Shown: piece after piece, positions 52,652 to 60,897 of the stretch
Layout of the letters: each line of letters begins with the position of its first letter
How positions within the stretch are numbered: the stretch's first letter is position 1
Origin: Paenibacillus sp. FSL K6-1330
Lineage (GTDB): Bacteria; Bacillota; Bacilli; Paenibacillales; Paenibacillaceae
Direction: 5' to 3'
Length of the DNA: 64,000 nt
Assembly (NCBI RefSeq): GCF_037976825.1
Contig: NZ_CP150269.1
Coordinates: 3,547,501 to 3,611,500, forward strand
Position numbers and translations under genes: made by a program
The notes under the pieces: generated by a model
Told to the model about the DNA's origin: nothing
Database searches by the model: none
The model's input: the letters and a program-made list of their open reading frames with translations, nothing else

Positions 52652-54016
52652 CTAGATGAACCTCACCTCGCTTCGCCTTTTCAACAATTCTGCGGCTTCT
52701 TCTGCAATTTTCTGAACACCGATTTCGATTAGTTCCTCCTTCACCTGAGATACGCTCAGTCGTATCATGTATTCGTTCTTAAACTCAGGCAAGAACATGC
52801 TGCTGGCATCCTGAACATAAACGTTCTCATTCTCCAGATGGTTAACCAACTGATATGCTTTCAATGGCTCCGGCAGCTGGATCGTGGAATAAAATCCGGA
52901 TGGCGAACCCGTAAAGGATAGGAAGGGCGGCAGATGAGTTTGGTAAGCCTGCTGGAGCAAAGCCCCTTTTTTACTATAGGTCTGCCTCATCTTCTGAATA
53001 TGTGCACGGAACATCCCGTTCTTCAGATAAATTTCGAGTGCGCCTTGCATGAGCACGGGACTATGTATGTCCGCAGCGTGCTTCGCTCGCTGGAATATTT
53101 CACTCATCTCTTCGGGGATCACGGCCAGGCCCAGCCTTAGTCCGGGGAGCATGACTTTGGAAAAGCTCTTCGTGTAGATCACCCTACCGGACGGATCGTA
53201 GGCAAACATCGGATCATGTTTAGAATCCGGATCCAAATCTCCCATATAGTCATCCTCAATGATATAGACATCATACTTCTGCGCCAGTTCAACAATCCGC
53301 TTCTTCTCCTCATTGGAATAGCTGTAGCCTGTAGGGTTATGGAACCTGGAGACCGTATAGAAAAACTTGATATCCCGAGTTTTAAAAATGTCCTCCAGCC
53401 GCCCAAGGTCAATTCCGTCCTTCGTAACCTCAATCCCGTATGTCACGGCTTGATGAATCTTGAGGGAGTCCATCATGCTAAAATGCGTGGGCTGCTCCAC
53501 GCAGATATGGTTCTTTCCGTTAGGAAAAGGGAGGGAGACGAGCAGATGGAGCGCTTGCTGCGAACCAGACACCACAAAGATCCTCTCAGGAACCGTGAAG
53601 ACCTGTAAGTCGAGTAAATGCCGTGCTAACTCAACACGGAGCGACTGCAAACCCGCAATCTGGGAATAGGTGAACAACTCTTCTTTATATATTTCAATCG
53701 CTTGGTTCATGCAATGCTGAAAGTCTCGGTAGGGCATGATCGTTTTGTCAGGTCCCGCAGATCGGAAATCGATCACTTGATCCATGGAATTCGAGCGGTT
53801 TATGTTTACTCTGCCCTCAACGATATAGTAACCACTCTTGGGAACAGCATAGATGATATGTCTCTTTTCCAATTCAGCATAGGCCCGTATGGCTGTGTTT
53901 TTGCTGCATGAATAGGATTCTGTCAAAGCACGGATGGATGGCAGCTTACTGCCGGGTTTCAATAGTCCACCCTGTATTTGACGTTCAATTGACTTTATAA
54001 TGTCGGTGTATTTCAT
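52652..54016 (-). CDS. MocR-type regulator, second copy
   Basis: 454 residues from ATG 54016, after GGAGG. GntR HTH at about 5-70 (IQGGLLKPGSKLPSIRALTESYSCSKNTAIRAYAEL in two parts), aminotransferase-like domain at about 90-450 with YIIEDDYMGDL (Asp) and TKSFSKVMLPGLRLGLAVIP (PLP Lys). It is only distantly similar to the MocR at 49.7 kb. It is divergent from a small membrane protein and a penicillin-binding protein gene; MocR regulators often control the gene next to them, so that pair is the likely target. Effector unknown. Confidence 0.92.
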   Translation of the reverse strand: MKYTDIIKSIERQIQGGLLKPGSKLPSIRALTESYSCSKNTAIRAYAELEKRHIIYAVPKSGYYIVEGRVNINRSNSMDQVIDFRSAGPDKTIMPYRDFQHCMNQAIEIYKEELFTYSQIAGLQSLRVELARHLLDLQVFTVPERIFVVSGSQQALHLLVSLPFPNGKNHICVEQPTHFSMMDSLKIHQAVTYGIEVTKDGIDLGRLEDIFKTRDIKFFYTVSRFHNPTGYSYSNEEKKRIVELAQKYDVYIIEDDYMGDLDPDSKHDPMFAYDPSGRVIYTKSFSKVMLPGLRLGLAVIPEEMSEIFQRAKHAADIHSPVLMQGALEIYLKNGMFRAHIQKMRQTYSKKGALLQQAYQTHLPPFLSFTGSPSGFYSTIQLPEPLKAYQLVNHLENENVYVQDASSMFLPEFKNEYMIRLSVSQVKEELIEIGVQKIAEEAAELLKRRSEVRFI

Positions 54017-54156
54017 ATCTCGTAATTCCTCCAATCGTTCTGTACGGGTACAGAGCCGGAAAACATGCATTCTCACAACAATACACTATAAGTATACTCT
54101 ACAATACAGCATGCTTTGGTTAGAGATTGTTGTTAATTGAGAAGGCAGGGATCAGG

Positions 54157-54495
54157 ATGGACTCTTTTTTACGTAATGAATATGTATTGACACTTATGGG
54201 GTTGGGATTGTTTCAACTGTGGGCATATCGCGCGAAGAAATCGACAAGGGTGAAATTGCTCCCTCCGATCATTGCCATCATTTTATGTTTATTATTGATG
54301 GTGAGCAACGCTGCCATCATCTGGGTTATCCTCCTTATTCCGATTATGGAGGTCTCTCTGTGGGGCTTGCTTGCTGTTGCATTAATAGAAACGGGGATAA
54401 CGTTTCATCGGAAACAGCATGCCAAGTTGTTGATGTTGATTGGGATGGATTGTGTCATGATCATGATCATTTTTATCGTTTGGAGAACGATGTAA
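54157..54495 (+). CDS. Small four-helix membrane protein, unknown function
   Basis: 112 residues from ATG 54157. Almost entirely hydrophobic: helices at about 9-22, 33-50, 53-75 and 85-108 joined by short basic loops (YRAKKSTRVK, FHRKQHAKLL). No conserved catalytic motif and no family recognised. AGGCAGGGATCAGG precedes the start. It is followed 35 bases later by a lipoprotein penicillin-binding protein, with which it may form an operon, and is divergent from a MocR regulator. A partner or immunity-type role at the membrane is possible but unsupported. Confidence 0.65.
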   Translation: MDSFLRNEYVLTLMGLGLFQLWAYRAKKSTRVKLLPPIIAIILCLLLMVSNAAIIWVILLIPIMEVSLWGLLAVALIETGITFHRKQHAKLLMLIGMDCVMIMIIFIVWRTM

Positions 54496-54530
54496 TGACG
54501 ATTAATTATGGGATCTGAGGAGTGGAAGCG

Positions 54531-56567
54531 ATGTATTTTAAATGGATAGGGGTCTTCTTGTGCCTGAGTTTAGTGCTAATACATACGGGTTGTGATCGCA
54601 ACAAGGAATCGGATCCGACAGAGATTGCGAAACAGTATGTGGAATGGTGGGAAGAAGGCAGCTATGAATCGATGTATGATCTGCTGTCACAGGAGTCCAG
54701 ACAGGAGATGACAAAGGAAGAATTTGCAACGCGATTACAGACCATCTATGAAGGGATTGGAGCAGAAGACCTCACCATAAAGCCTGACTTTACGCCTAAG
54801 GAAGGAAGCGAAACAACGGATGAGCGAGTGTTCTATCCCTACCAAATCCAATTGGAAACATCGGCAGGTCGGGTGCAGGCAGAAGGTTCGTTTGAGCTTT
54901 TAAAAGAGGACAATCAAACCAAGGCTAAGAACCTGTCTTGGCGAATAGTATGGCATCCTTCCTTGATTTTGCCGGCCATGGATGCCTTGGATAAAGTGAA
55001 TGTGCAGACGTTACCATCCAGCAGGGGAGAGATCTTGGATCGTAATGGTCACGGTTTGGCCATTAATGGCACGATTGAGGTCATCGGTATTATTCCGGGG
55101 AAGCTGGGTGACGATGGAGAACAGACCTTGGATATGTTGGCTGAACGGTTGGGAATTTCGACCGAGATTATAAAGCGAAAGCTGGATGCGGCGTGGGTGA
55201 AAGACGATCTGTTCGTACCCATCTTGAACCTGAATGCGCAGCAGGGCAGAATGGATTATAGTGATTTGGCAGGCGTTGAAAAGAAGAATGAACGTGCTCG
55301 AGTCTACCCTTACGGTGCGGCGGCAGCTCATCTAACAGGCTACATCCGACAAGTGACGAAGGAGGATATGACCAAAGCACCCGAGGCGCAGTATGGACCG
55401 AATGAACTTATCGGTAAATCAGGGTCCGAGCAAGTATATAATGAGGTGTTGCGCGGCCGGGACGGTAAGCGGATATCGATCGTGGATTCCTCGGGTCAGG
55501 TAAAAGAAATCGTAGCCGAGAAGAAAGCGGTAAATGGTCAGGATATCCGTTTAACCATTGATGCTGAACTTCAACAATCCATATATGCTTCATTTCGTGA
55601 GGATGCAGGTACCGCAGCGGCCATTAACCCCAAGACCGGAGAAATTTTGGCATTGGTCAACAGCCCGTCCTATGATCCCAATGCTTTCATCGTTGGATTA
55701 TCGTCAGAGCAGTGGGATGAATGGAATCACAATCCGGATAAGCCGCTAATGAATCGTTTTACTAAGCTGTATGCTCCGGGCTCGGTATTTAAACCGATCA
55801 CGGCTGCGGTTGGTCTGAAGCTTGGGGTCACTACCCCTGGAAAGGTCAGGGAGATCCACGGCTTGCGTTGGTCTAAAGACCCGAGCTGGGGAAATTATTA
55901 CGTGACTCGCGTGAAGGAAGTTCCCGTCCTGAACCTGAGAGATGCTCTTTTGTATTCAGATAACATCTATCTGGCGCAGGAAGCATTGGAGATCGGTGCA
56001 GATGCTTTATTGAAGGAAGCTGTAAAGTTCGGCTTCGAAGAGGCATTGCCGCTTCAATTCCCTTTTCCGAAAGCAAGCTTGGCTAATAAGGGGATGAAAA
56101 ACGAAATTCAGCTCGCCGATTCCGGATATGGTCAAGGGGAAGTGCTCATGAGTCCTTTACATTTGGCACTGGCTTATACTCCCTTCATTAATGGCGGGAA
56201 GCTAATTCAGCCTGTGCTAGATTCATCAGAGCAAGAGAAAGGGCCTAAGGAAACAAGAGAGGTGTTGGATTCGCACACTGCCCAGATCATCAAGGATATG
56301 CTCGTTGATGTGGTTCAGGATCCCAAAGGTAGCGGACATGGTGCTGATATTTCAGGTATTGAAATTGCAGGCAAGACGGGAACTGCCGAACTGAAAATCA
56401 GCAAAGCCGAAAAAGGACAGGAGAACGGCTGGTTCGTTGCGTTTGACACGACAGAGTCCAAGCTCCTGCTCGCGATGATGGTAGAGCATGTTGAAGGACG
56501 GGGAGGCAGCGGGTATGTCGTGAACAAAGTCGCGCCGATCTTGCGAAAATATTACGGGAAAAAATAG
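54531..56567 (+). CDS. Lipoprotein class B penicillin-binding protein (PbpC/MecA-like)
   Basis: 678 residues from ATG 54531, ten bases after TGAGGAG. Signal with Cys in LIHTGCDRNKE (lipoprotein). NTF2-like MecA_N domain at about 28-150 (EIAKQYVEWWEEGSYESMYDLLS), PBP dimerisation domain at 155-300 (SSRGEILDRNGHGLAING), transpeptidase at 340-675. Active-site motifs: SxxK in APGSVFKPI (Ser about 418), SxN as SDN at about 480, and KTG in AGKTGTAEL at about 614. It cross-links peptidoglycan outside the membrane. The MecA_N plus lipoprotein layout is the PBP3/PbpC type, which often has low beta-lactam affinity; that is family knowledge, not shown here. Confidence 0.93.
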   Translation: MYFKWIGVFLCLSLVLIHTGCDRNKESDPTEIAKQYVEWWEEGSYESMYDLLSQESRQEMTKEEFATRLQTIYEGIGAEDLTIKPDFTPKEGSETTDERVFYPYQIQLETSAGRVQAEGSFELLKEDNQTKAKNLSWRIVWHPSLILPAMDALDKVNVQTLPSSRGEILDRNGHGLAINGTIEVIGIIPGKLGDDGEQTLDMLAERLGISTEIIKRKLDAAWVKDDLFVPILNLNAQQGRMDYSDLAGVEKKNERARVYPYGAAAAHLTGYIRQVTKEDMTKAPEAQYGPNELIGKSGSEQVYNEVLRGRDGKRISIVDSSGQVKEIVAEKKAVNGQDIRLTIDAELQQSIYASFREDAGTAAAINPKTGEILALVNSPSYDPNAFIVGLSSEQWDEWNHNPDKPLMNRFTKLYAPGSVFKPITAAVGLKLGVTTPGKVREIHGLRWSKDPSWGNYYVTRVKEVPVLNLRDALLYSDNIYLAQEALEIGADALLKEAVKFGFEEALPLQFPFPKASLANKGMKNEIQLADSGYGQGEVLMSPLHLALAYTPFINGGKLIQPVLDSSEQEKGPKETREVLDSHTAQIIKDMLVDVVQDPKGSGHGADISGIEIAGKTGTAELKISKAEKGQENGWFVAFDTTESKLLLAMMVEHVEGRGGSGYVVNKVAPILRKYYGKK

Positions 56568-56650
56568 CTTGATAATAAGCTAACGAAAAGCTCTTGTTAA
56601 GCGAACTGGACGGTTGTAATATGGAATAAAAAATAGTCGGAGATGATCTT

Positions 56651-57043
56651 ATGAGCAAGATTCAATTTGCAGTCCAAGTTCGATTGGTATCAGATCTTAC
56701 CCGTTCCAAACAGTTCTATGAAGAAGTGCTGGGTTGTGAAGTGAATGACGTTTGGGCGGTAAGGGATGATTTTGCGCTCGGCTTCAAGCTGATCCAGGCG
56801 AAATCGAGTACAGATGTCACACCCAATCCAACAGGCAAGGACCAAGAGACACCATGGGATACATATGCATACGTGGATACTCACCACGAATTGGATGAAT
56901 TGTATGAGGAACTGACTTCCAGAGGTGCCGAAGTGGTACAGGAGCCTGTATTAATGGAAGCAGCCTGGGGTGTGTGGAAGGATTTTGCGATTCAAGATCC
57001 GGACGGCTATGTGATTGCATTTGGCTCCGGGAAGAGAGACTAG
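56651..57043 (+). CDS. VOC-family (glyoxalase/bleomycin-resistance-like) protein
   Basis: 130 residues. Two beta-alpha-beta-beta-beta halves: VQVRLVSDLTRSKQFYEEVLGCEV and later AYVDTHHELDELYEELTSRGAEVVQEP, ending FAIQDPDGYVIAFGSG, the typical VOC repeats. The terminal D-P-D-G-x-x-I-x-F gives a metal-site Glu/Gln position but here reads Ala, so a metal-dependent activity is uncertain. The next GNAT gene starts nine bases after its stop, so they are co-transcribed. Such pairs often deal with drugs or electrophiles; the actual role is unknown. Confidence 0.85.
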   Translation: MSKIQFAVQVRLVSDLTRSKQFYEEVLGCEVNDVWAVRDDFALGFKLIQAKSSTDVTPNPTGKDQETPWDTYAYVDTHHELDELYEELTSRGAEVVQEPVLMEAAWGVWKDFAIQDPDGYVIAFGSGKRD

Positions 57044-57051
57044 GTGATGGA

Positions 57052-57480
57052 ATGAGGAAAATCGACATGAAGCAGGTCCTTATTAGCAGCGACCCTTCCT
57101 TGTTGGATCTGGACGTCATTGTACATTTCTTGCGGCAAAGCTATTGGGCTAACGAGCGCTCCGACGAGAAAATCAAGAAATCGCTAGAAGGTTCTACATG
57201 TTTTGGAGCATATTTCGGCAACCAACAGATCGGCTTTGCTCGCGTGGTGACAGATGGCGCAACCGTCTATTGGTTGTGTGATGTGTTTGTGGAAGAGGCA
57301 TATCGGGGGCAGGGTGTGGGGAAGAAATTAATCGAAACGATTACGACCCACGAGGATTACCGAAATTTGTTCGGTATATTATCTACGCGGGATGCCCATG
57401 GTCTATACGAACAATATGGTTTTGTCCGCGATCACGGAAAAACGTTGACTCGAATGCCGGACTTTCGTAGGAAAGACTAG
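57052..57480 (+). CDS. GNAT-family acetyltransferase
   Basis: 142 residues from ATG 57052, right after the VOC gene (GGTGATGG site). Motif order is standard: YFGNQQIGFARVVTDGATVYWLCDVFVEEAYRGQGVGKKLIETI, where R-G-Q-G-V-G-K is the acetyl-CoA loop at about residue 88, and a final GLYEQYGFVRDHGKTLTR. It belongs to the small GNAT group with unknown acceptors (YjdJ/RimI-like). The nine-base gap to the VOC gene indicates one operon. Confidence 0.88.
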   Translation: MRKIDMKQVLISSDPSLLDLDVIVHFLRQSYWANERSDEKIKKSLEGSTCFGAYFGNQQIGFARVVTDGATVYWLCDVFVEEAYRGQGVGKKLIETITTHEDYRNLFGILSTRDAHGLYEQYGFVRDHGKTLTRMPDFRRKD

Positions 57481-57599
57481 TTTAATTTACTCGTATTCAG
57501 TGTTTACCTCGGTAAAATTCTATCAATCCTTCGGATATGAGGACGGTATCATAAAAGGGTTTTATAAAAGTTTGCCCTGTTAAGAAGGGGGATTCATCT

Positions 57600-58196
57600 T
57601 TGATTATATGGGTTAACGGCGCATTCGGTTCGGGTAAGACCCAGGCTGCGCATGAGCTTCAGCGAAGAATCCCGAACTCGTACGTGTACGATCCGGAGAA
57701 TGCAGGTTACTTCATTCGCGATAATGTGCCGAGGGATGCCAAACGCGATGACTTCCAGCATTATCCGATGTGGAGGGAGTTTAATTACTCCATGTTTAAG
57801 TATTTGGACCAGGAATCGGATCAATTGATCATAACTCCGATGACGATAACGAACGCGGAATATTTCGATGAAATCGTTGGTAATTTGAGACGTGATGGCG
57901 TGGTCGTACAGCATTTTACATTGTGCGCCTCCAAGGAAGTACTCCTTAGACGACTGCGGAGCAGAGGGGAAGGTTCGAATTCATGGGCCGCACAACAAAT
58001 TGACAGGTGTATCAGCGGGTTCTCGAATGAATTGTTCCAGCATCATATCGACACAGATCGCTTATCGATCGACCAGGTTGTAGAGACGATTGGCGCTTTG
58101 GCAAATGTGAAGTTATTGCCTGATCATCGCAGCTCAGCTAAGAAGAAACTCGATCGAATCAAAACCAAATTTGCGCATATCCGATTTTTTGGATAA
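57600..58196 (+). CDS. tmrB: TmrB-like AAA-type ATPase (tunicamycin resistance family)
   Basis: 198 residues with a TTG start after AAGAAGGGGG. P-loop VNGAFGSGKTQAAHEL at about 5-20. The following YVYDPENAGYFIRDNVP, DDFQHYPMWREFNYS, ITPMTITNAEYFDEIV, HFTLCASKEVLLRRLRSRGEG and NSWAAQQIDRC match Bacillus subtilis TmrB closely from memory. TmrB binds the membrane and tunicamycin and gives resistance. The window's class B PBP and membrane genes nearby would fit an envelope-antibiotic theme, but a shared operon is not seen. Assignment rests on motif matches only. Confidence 0.85.
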   Translation: MIIWVNGAFGSGKTQAAHELQRRIPNSYVYDPENAGYFIRDNVPRDAKRDDFQHYPMWREFNYSMFKYLDQESDQLIITPMTITNAEYFDEIVGNLRRDGVVVQHFTLCASKEVLLRRLRSRGEGSNSWAAQQIDRCISGFSNELFQHHIDTDRLSIDQVVETIGALANVKLLPDHRSSAKKKLDRIKTKFAHIRFFG

Positions 58197-58223
58197 CAAG
58201 TAGATGGACAGGAGATAGACGGC

Positions 58224-58811
58224 ATGAACACACCAATGGAAACAAATCCGATCTTATTGTCCTTTCCAGACAGATTTGAGACGGAACGGCTTACTATCCG
58301 TGCACCGGAGTGGGGTGACGGAGAGCATATCAATGAAGCCATACTTGAAAGTGTAGAGGAGCTTAAACCTTGGCTTCCGTTTGCAAGAAGCATTCCCACG
58401 GTGTCTGAATCTGAAGCTTACGTGCGAAAGGCTCATCTGCAGTTTATGGAGCGCAGCGATCTGGTCATGCATCTTCTGGACAAAGAAACGCTACAATTGG
58501 TTGGCAGCAGCGGATTGCATCGAATGAATTGGGAGGCCAGAACCTTCGAAATCGGTTATTGGCTCAGAAGCTCCCGAACCGGGCAAGGTCTCATGAAGGA
58601 AGCAGTCGATGGCATCACGGAATTTGCTATTCAGCATCTGGGTGCTAATCGAATCGAGATTCGCTGCGATTCCTTAAATGAACGAAGCATTAAGGTTGCG
58701 GAAAGCTGCGGGTTTACATTAGAAGGTACACTGAGAAATGTGATGCTGAGGGATTGTGGCGGATTTTCACATTTGAAGGTTTATTCTAAAGTTCGTGGTG
58801 TGGAGTATTAG
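58224..58811 (+). CDS. RimJ/RimL-type GNAT acetyltransferase
   Basis: 195 residues. F-E-T-E-R-L-T-I-R-A-P start (residues about 13-23) is the RimJ/RimL opening, with EIGYWLRSSRTGQGLMKEAV giving the acetyl-CoA loop (T-G-Q-G-L-M) at about 120 and NRIEIRCDSLNERSIKVAESCGF the strand 5-helix region. These acetylate N-termini of ribosomal proteins or various amines. The gap to tmrB is 27 bases, with GGAG before the ATG, so the two may be one transcript. Acceptor unknown. Confidence 0.88.
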   Translation: MNTPMETNPILLSFPDRFETERLTIRAPEWGDGEHINEAILESVEELKPWLPFARSIPTVSESEAYVRKAHLQFMERSDLVMHLLDKETLQLVGSSGLHRMNWEARTFEIGYWLRSSRTGQGLMKEAVDGITEFAIQHLGANRIEIRCDSLNERSIKVAESCGFTLEGTLRNVMLRDCGGFSHLKVYSKVRGVEY

Positions 58812-58831
58812 CGAGAGCTGGAATATAACAC

Positions 58832-58868
58832 AAAAAGACGATTTCTCTAATGGAGAAGTCGTCTTTTT
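58832..58868 (+). terminator. Terminator
   Basis: AAAAAGACGATTTCTC pairs with GAGAAGTCGTCTTTTT around a short loop. Confidence 0.85.
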
Positions 58869-58926
58869 GTGTTTTTAAGATCATTCATAATTTAATTTAT
58901 AAAATATTTTATATGAAACAAAATAT

Positions 58927-58942
58927 GTTGCCTTAACGAAAA
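58927..58942. promoter_or_regulatory. MntR-like box 1 upstream of mntA
   Basis: GTTGCCTTAACGAAAA agrees at 13 of 15 core positions with the MntR consensus TTTGCCTTAAGGAAA as I recall it. It lies about 106 bases before the -35 element. Confidence 0.5.
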
Positions 58943-59032
58943 ATAAGCTTTGTATGTACGTGAAATTCAATAAAATCAAGAGGATATGAACTGATCCAAA
59001 AAGTATGACTAGTACGAATTTGTAAAATTGCA

Positions 59033-59061
59033 TTGACAAAAACCTAAAGATGGATTATTTT
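59033..59061 (+). promoter_or_regulatory. Sigma-A promoter of mntABCD
   Basis: TTGACA (59033-59038) and TATTTT (59056-59061) are 17 bases apart. Transcription would start near 59068, about 120 bases before mntA, just upstream of MntR-like box 2. Confidence 0.65.
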
Positions 59062-59079
59062 TTGTACATAGGAATTAAA

Positions 59080-59095
59080 GTTGCATTAGGGAAAA
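59080..59095. promoter_or_regulatory. MntR-like box 2, downstream of the promoter
   Basis: GTTGCATTAGGGAAAA differs from box 1 at few positions and is placed just after the expected transcription start, where MntR binding would block transcription. Confidence 0.5.
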
Positions 59096-59189
59096 ATAAT
59101 TGTACCGTTGCAGGACGAGGTTTGAGATTGTCCAAGATCGTCCAAGGATTGAGCAAACTCATTATTGATGTGGAGTGGAGGAGAAGAAG

Positions 59190-60164
59190 ATGAAGAACAA
59201 GAGGACTAGTAGAAGCAGTATATTTATAGGGGCGGCCGCCATTCTGAGTTTGCTGCTGGTGTTATCCGCGTGCGCTTCGGGAGAAGTGAAGCAGGACGGA
59301 GCAGCGGGTGAACAGGGGGATAAGAAAATTCGCGTGGTTACAACCATTGGACAGATTGCGGAACCCATCTCCGTTATCGGAGGAGATCGGGTCGAGGTAC
59401 TGAGCTTGATGGGGCCTGGCGTCGATCCGCATTTATATAATGCAACCCAAGGCGATATCAAAAAATTAGATAGCGGAGATGTTATTTTCTATAGCGGGCT
59501 TCATCTCGAAGGCAACATGACGGAAATATTCGAACAGATCGGTAAGAACAAACCTGTACTGGCGATTGCGGATGCTATCCCGAAGGATCAATTGCTGCAG
59601 GATGATACGCAGGCCATCGATCCCCATGTGTGGTTTGACATCGATCTGTGGAAAGCGTCGCTCGATTCTGCGGTAGAGAAGCTTAAGTCGCTGTCCCCGG
59701 ATGACGCCGATTATTTTGAAGAGAACAAGCAGAAGTATTTTGCCCAGTTGGATGAATTGAAAGCCGAGGCCAAGGATAAGTTGAGTCAGATTCCGGAAGA
59801 GCAGCGGGTCATGGTAACCGCTCATGATGCCTTTGGATATTTCGGCCGCTTGCATGGTCTGGAGGTAGTCGGACTACAAGGCTTGAGTACGGAGGATGAA
59901 ATCGGCCTCTCGGATATTAACGGAACGATCGATATTCTGCTGCAGCACAAGGTGCCTGCCGTATTCGTCGAGAGCAGCGTCAATCCGGCTTCGATTAATG
60001 CCGTCATTGAAGGTGTTGCCAAGAAAGGGTTGGATTTAAAGCTCGGAGGAGAGCTCTTCTCCGATGCCATGGGCGAAGCGGGAACAACGGAAGGAACTTA
60101 TATCGGAATGTATCGTCATAATGTTGAAACAATCTATCATGCATTAACAGGAAGTGGTGAATAA
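59190..60164 (+). CDS. mntA: Manganese-type ABC transporter substrate-binding lipoprotein
   Basis: 324 residues from ATG 59190 directly after GGAGGAGAAG. Lipoprotein signal 1-28 ending VLSACASG. Cluster A-I metal-binding fold: VTTIGQIAEPISVIGGDRV opening, His in GVDPHLYNAT (about 76), His in DPHVWFDIDLW (about 145), Glu in the STEDEIG segment, and Asp in LFSDAMGEAG. His-His-Glu-Asp is the Mn-type set seen in PsaA/MntC; zinc ZnuA has a third His instead. It delivers metal to MntBCD. First gene of the operon; the upstream boxes fit MntR repression in high Mn. Confidence 0.92.
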   Translation: MKNKRTSRSSIFIGAAAILSLLLVLSACASGEVKQDGAAGEQGDKKIRVVTTIGQIAEPISVIGGDRVEVLSLMGPGVDPHLYNATQGDIKKLDSGDVIFYSGLHLEGNMTEIFEQIGKNKPVLAIADAIPKDQLLQDDTQAIDPHVWFDIDLWKASLDSAVEKLKSLSPDDADYFEENKQKYFAQLDELKAEAKDKLSQIPEEQRVMVTAHDAFGYFGRLHGLEVVGLQGLSTEDEIGLSDINGTIDILLQHKVPAVFVESSVNPASINAVIEGVAKKGLDLKLGGELFSDAMGEAGTTEGTYIGMYRHNVETIYHALTGSGE

Positions 60165-60165
60165 A

Positions 60166-60894
60166 ATGTCTGTACTTCAAGTTCAAGACCTCAATGCATC
60201 CTATCGTAAAAATAAAGTGCTCCACCATGTCTCCTTTAATGTGGAACAAGGCTCTTTAACCAGTATTGTCGGGCCGAATGGCGCCGGTAAATCAACGCTG
60301 TTAAAGGTCATGCTGGAGCTTCACCCCAAGCTGTCCGGTAATGTCTCATTTTTTGGATCAAGCTTAAGCAAAACCAAGACTCGTGTCGGTTATGTGCCGC
60401 AGCGCGGATCCGTGGATTGGGATTTCCCGACCGATGCACTGGATGTTGTCATGATGGGTTTATATGGCCGGGTGGGCTGGTTGAAGCGACCGAACAAGAG
60501 CCATAAGGAAAAAGCGATGGCATCGCTGGATCAAATGGGCATGGCGGACTTTGCCGACCGGCAGATCAGCCAGCTCTCCGGCGGACAGCAGCAGCGCGTA
60601 TTCCTCGCTAGGGCGCTTGTCCAGGATGCCGACCTCTATTTCATGGATGAGCCGTTAGCCGGAGTGGATGCTGCAACCGAGCGGGCTATTATGACCACGC
60701 TGAAGGATCTGAAAATGGCCGGTAAAACCGTAATGGTTGTCCATCATGATCTCCAGACGGTTGAGGATTATTTTGACCATGTGCTGCTCCTGAACCGTAC
60801 GGTCATTGCGCATGGGAAGACGGAAGACGTATTCACGAAGGAACATGTATACCGCGCCTACGGCGGTTCGCTTCGCTGGATGAAGGAGGCGTAA
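60166..60894 (+). CDS. mntB: Manganese ABC transporter ATP-binding protein
   Basis: 242 residues from ATG 60166, one base after the mntA stop and behind AGGAAGTGG. Walker [19 protein letters not shown]-loop VGYVPQRGSVDWDFP (the W-D-F-P of metal-type ATPases), signature [17 protein letters not shown], Walker B LYFMDEPLAGVDA and switch His in VVHHDLQTVEDYF. These place it in the Mn/Zn (MntB/ZnuC) class. It forms the ATPase dimer under two permeases. Confidence 0.95.
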   Translation: MSVLQVQDLNASYRKNKVLHHVSFNVEQGSLTSIVGPNGAGKSTLLKVMLELHPKLSGNVSFFGSSLSKTKTRVGYVPQRGSVDWDFPTDALDVVMMGLYGRVGWLKRPNKSHKEKAMASLDQMGMADFADRQISQLSGGQQQRVFLARALVQDADLYFMDEPLAGVDAATERAIMTTLKDLKMAGKTVMVVHHDLQTVEDYFDHVLLLNRTVIAHGKTEDVFTKEHVYRAYGGSLRWMKEA

Positions 60895-60897
60895 CGC

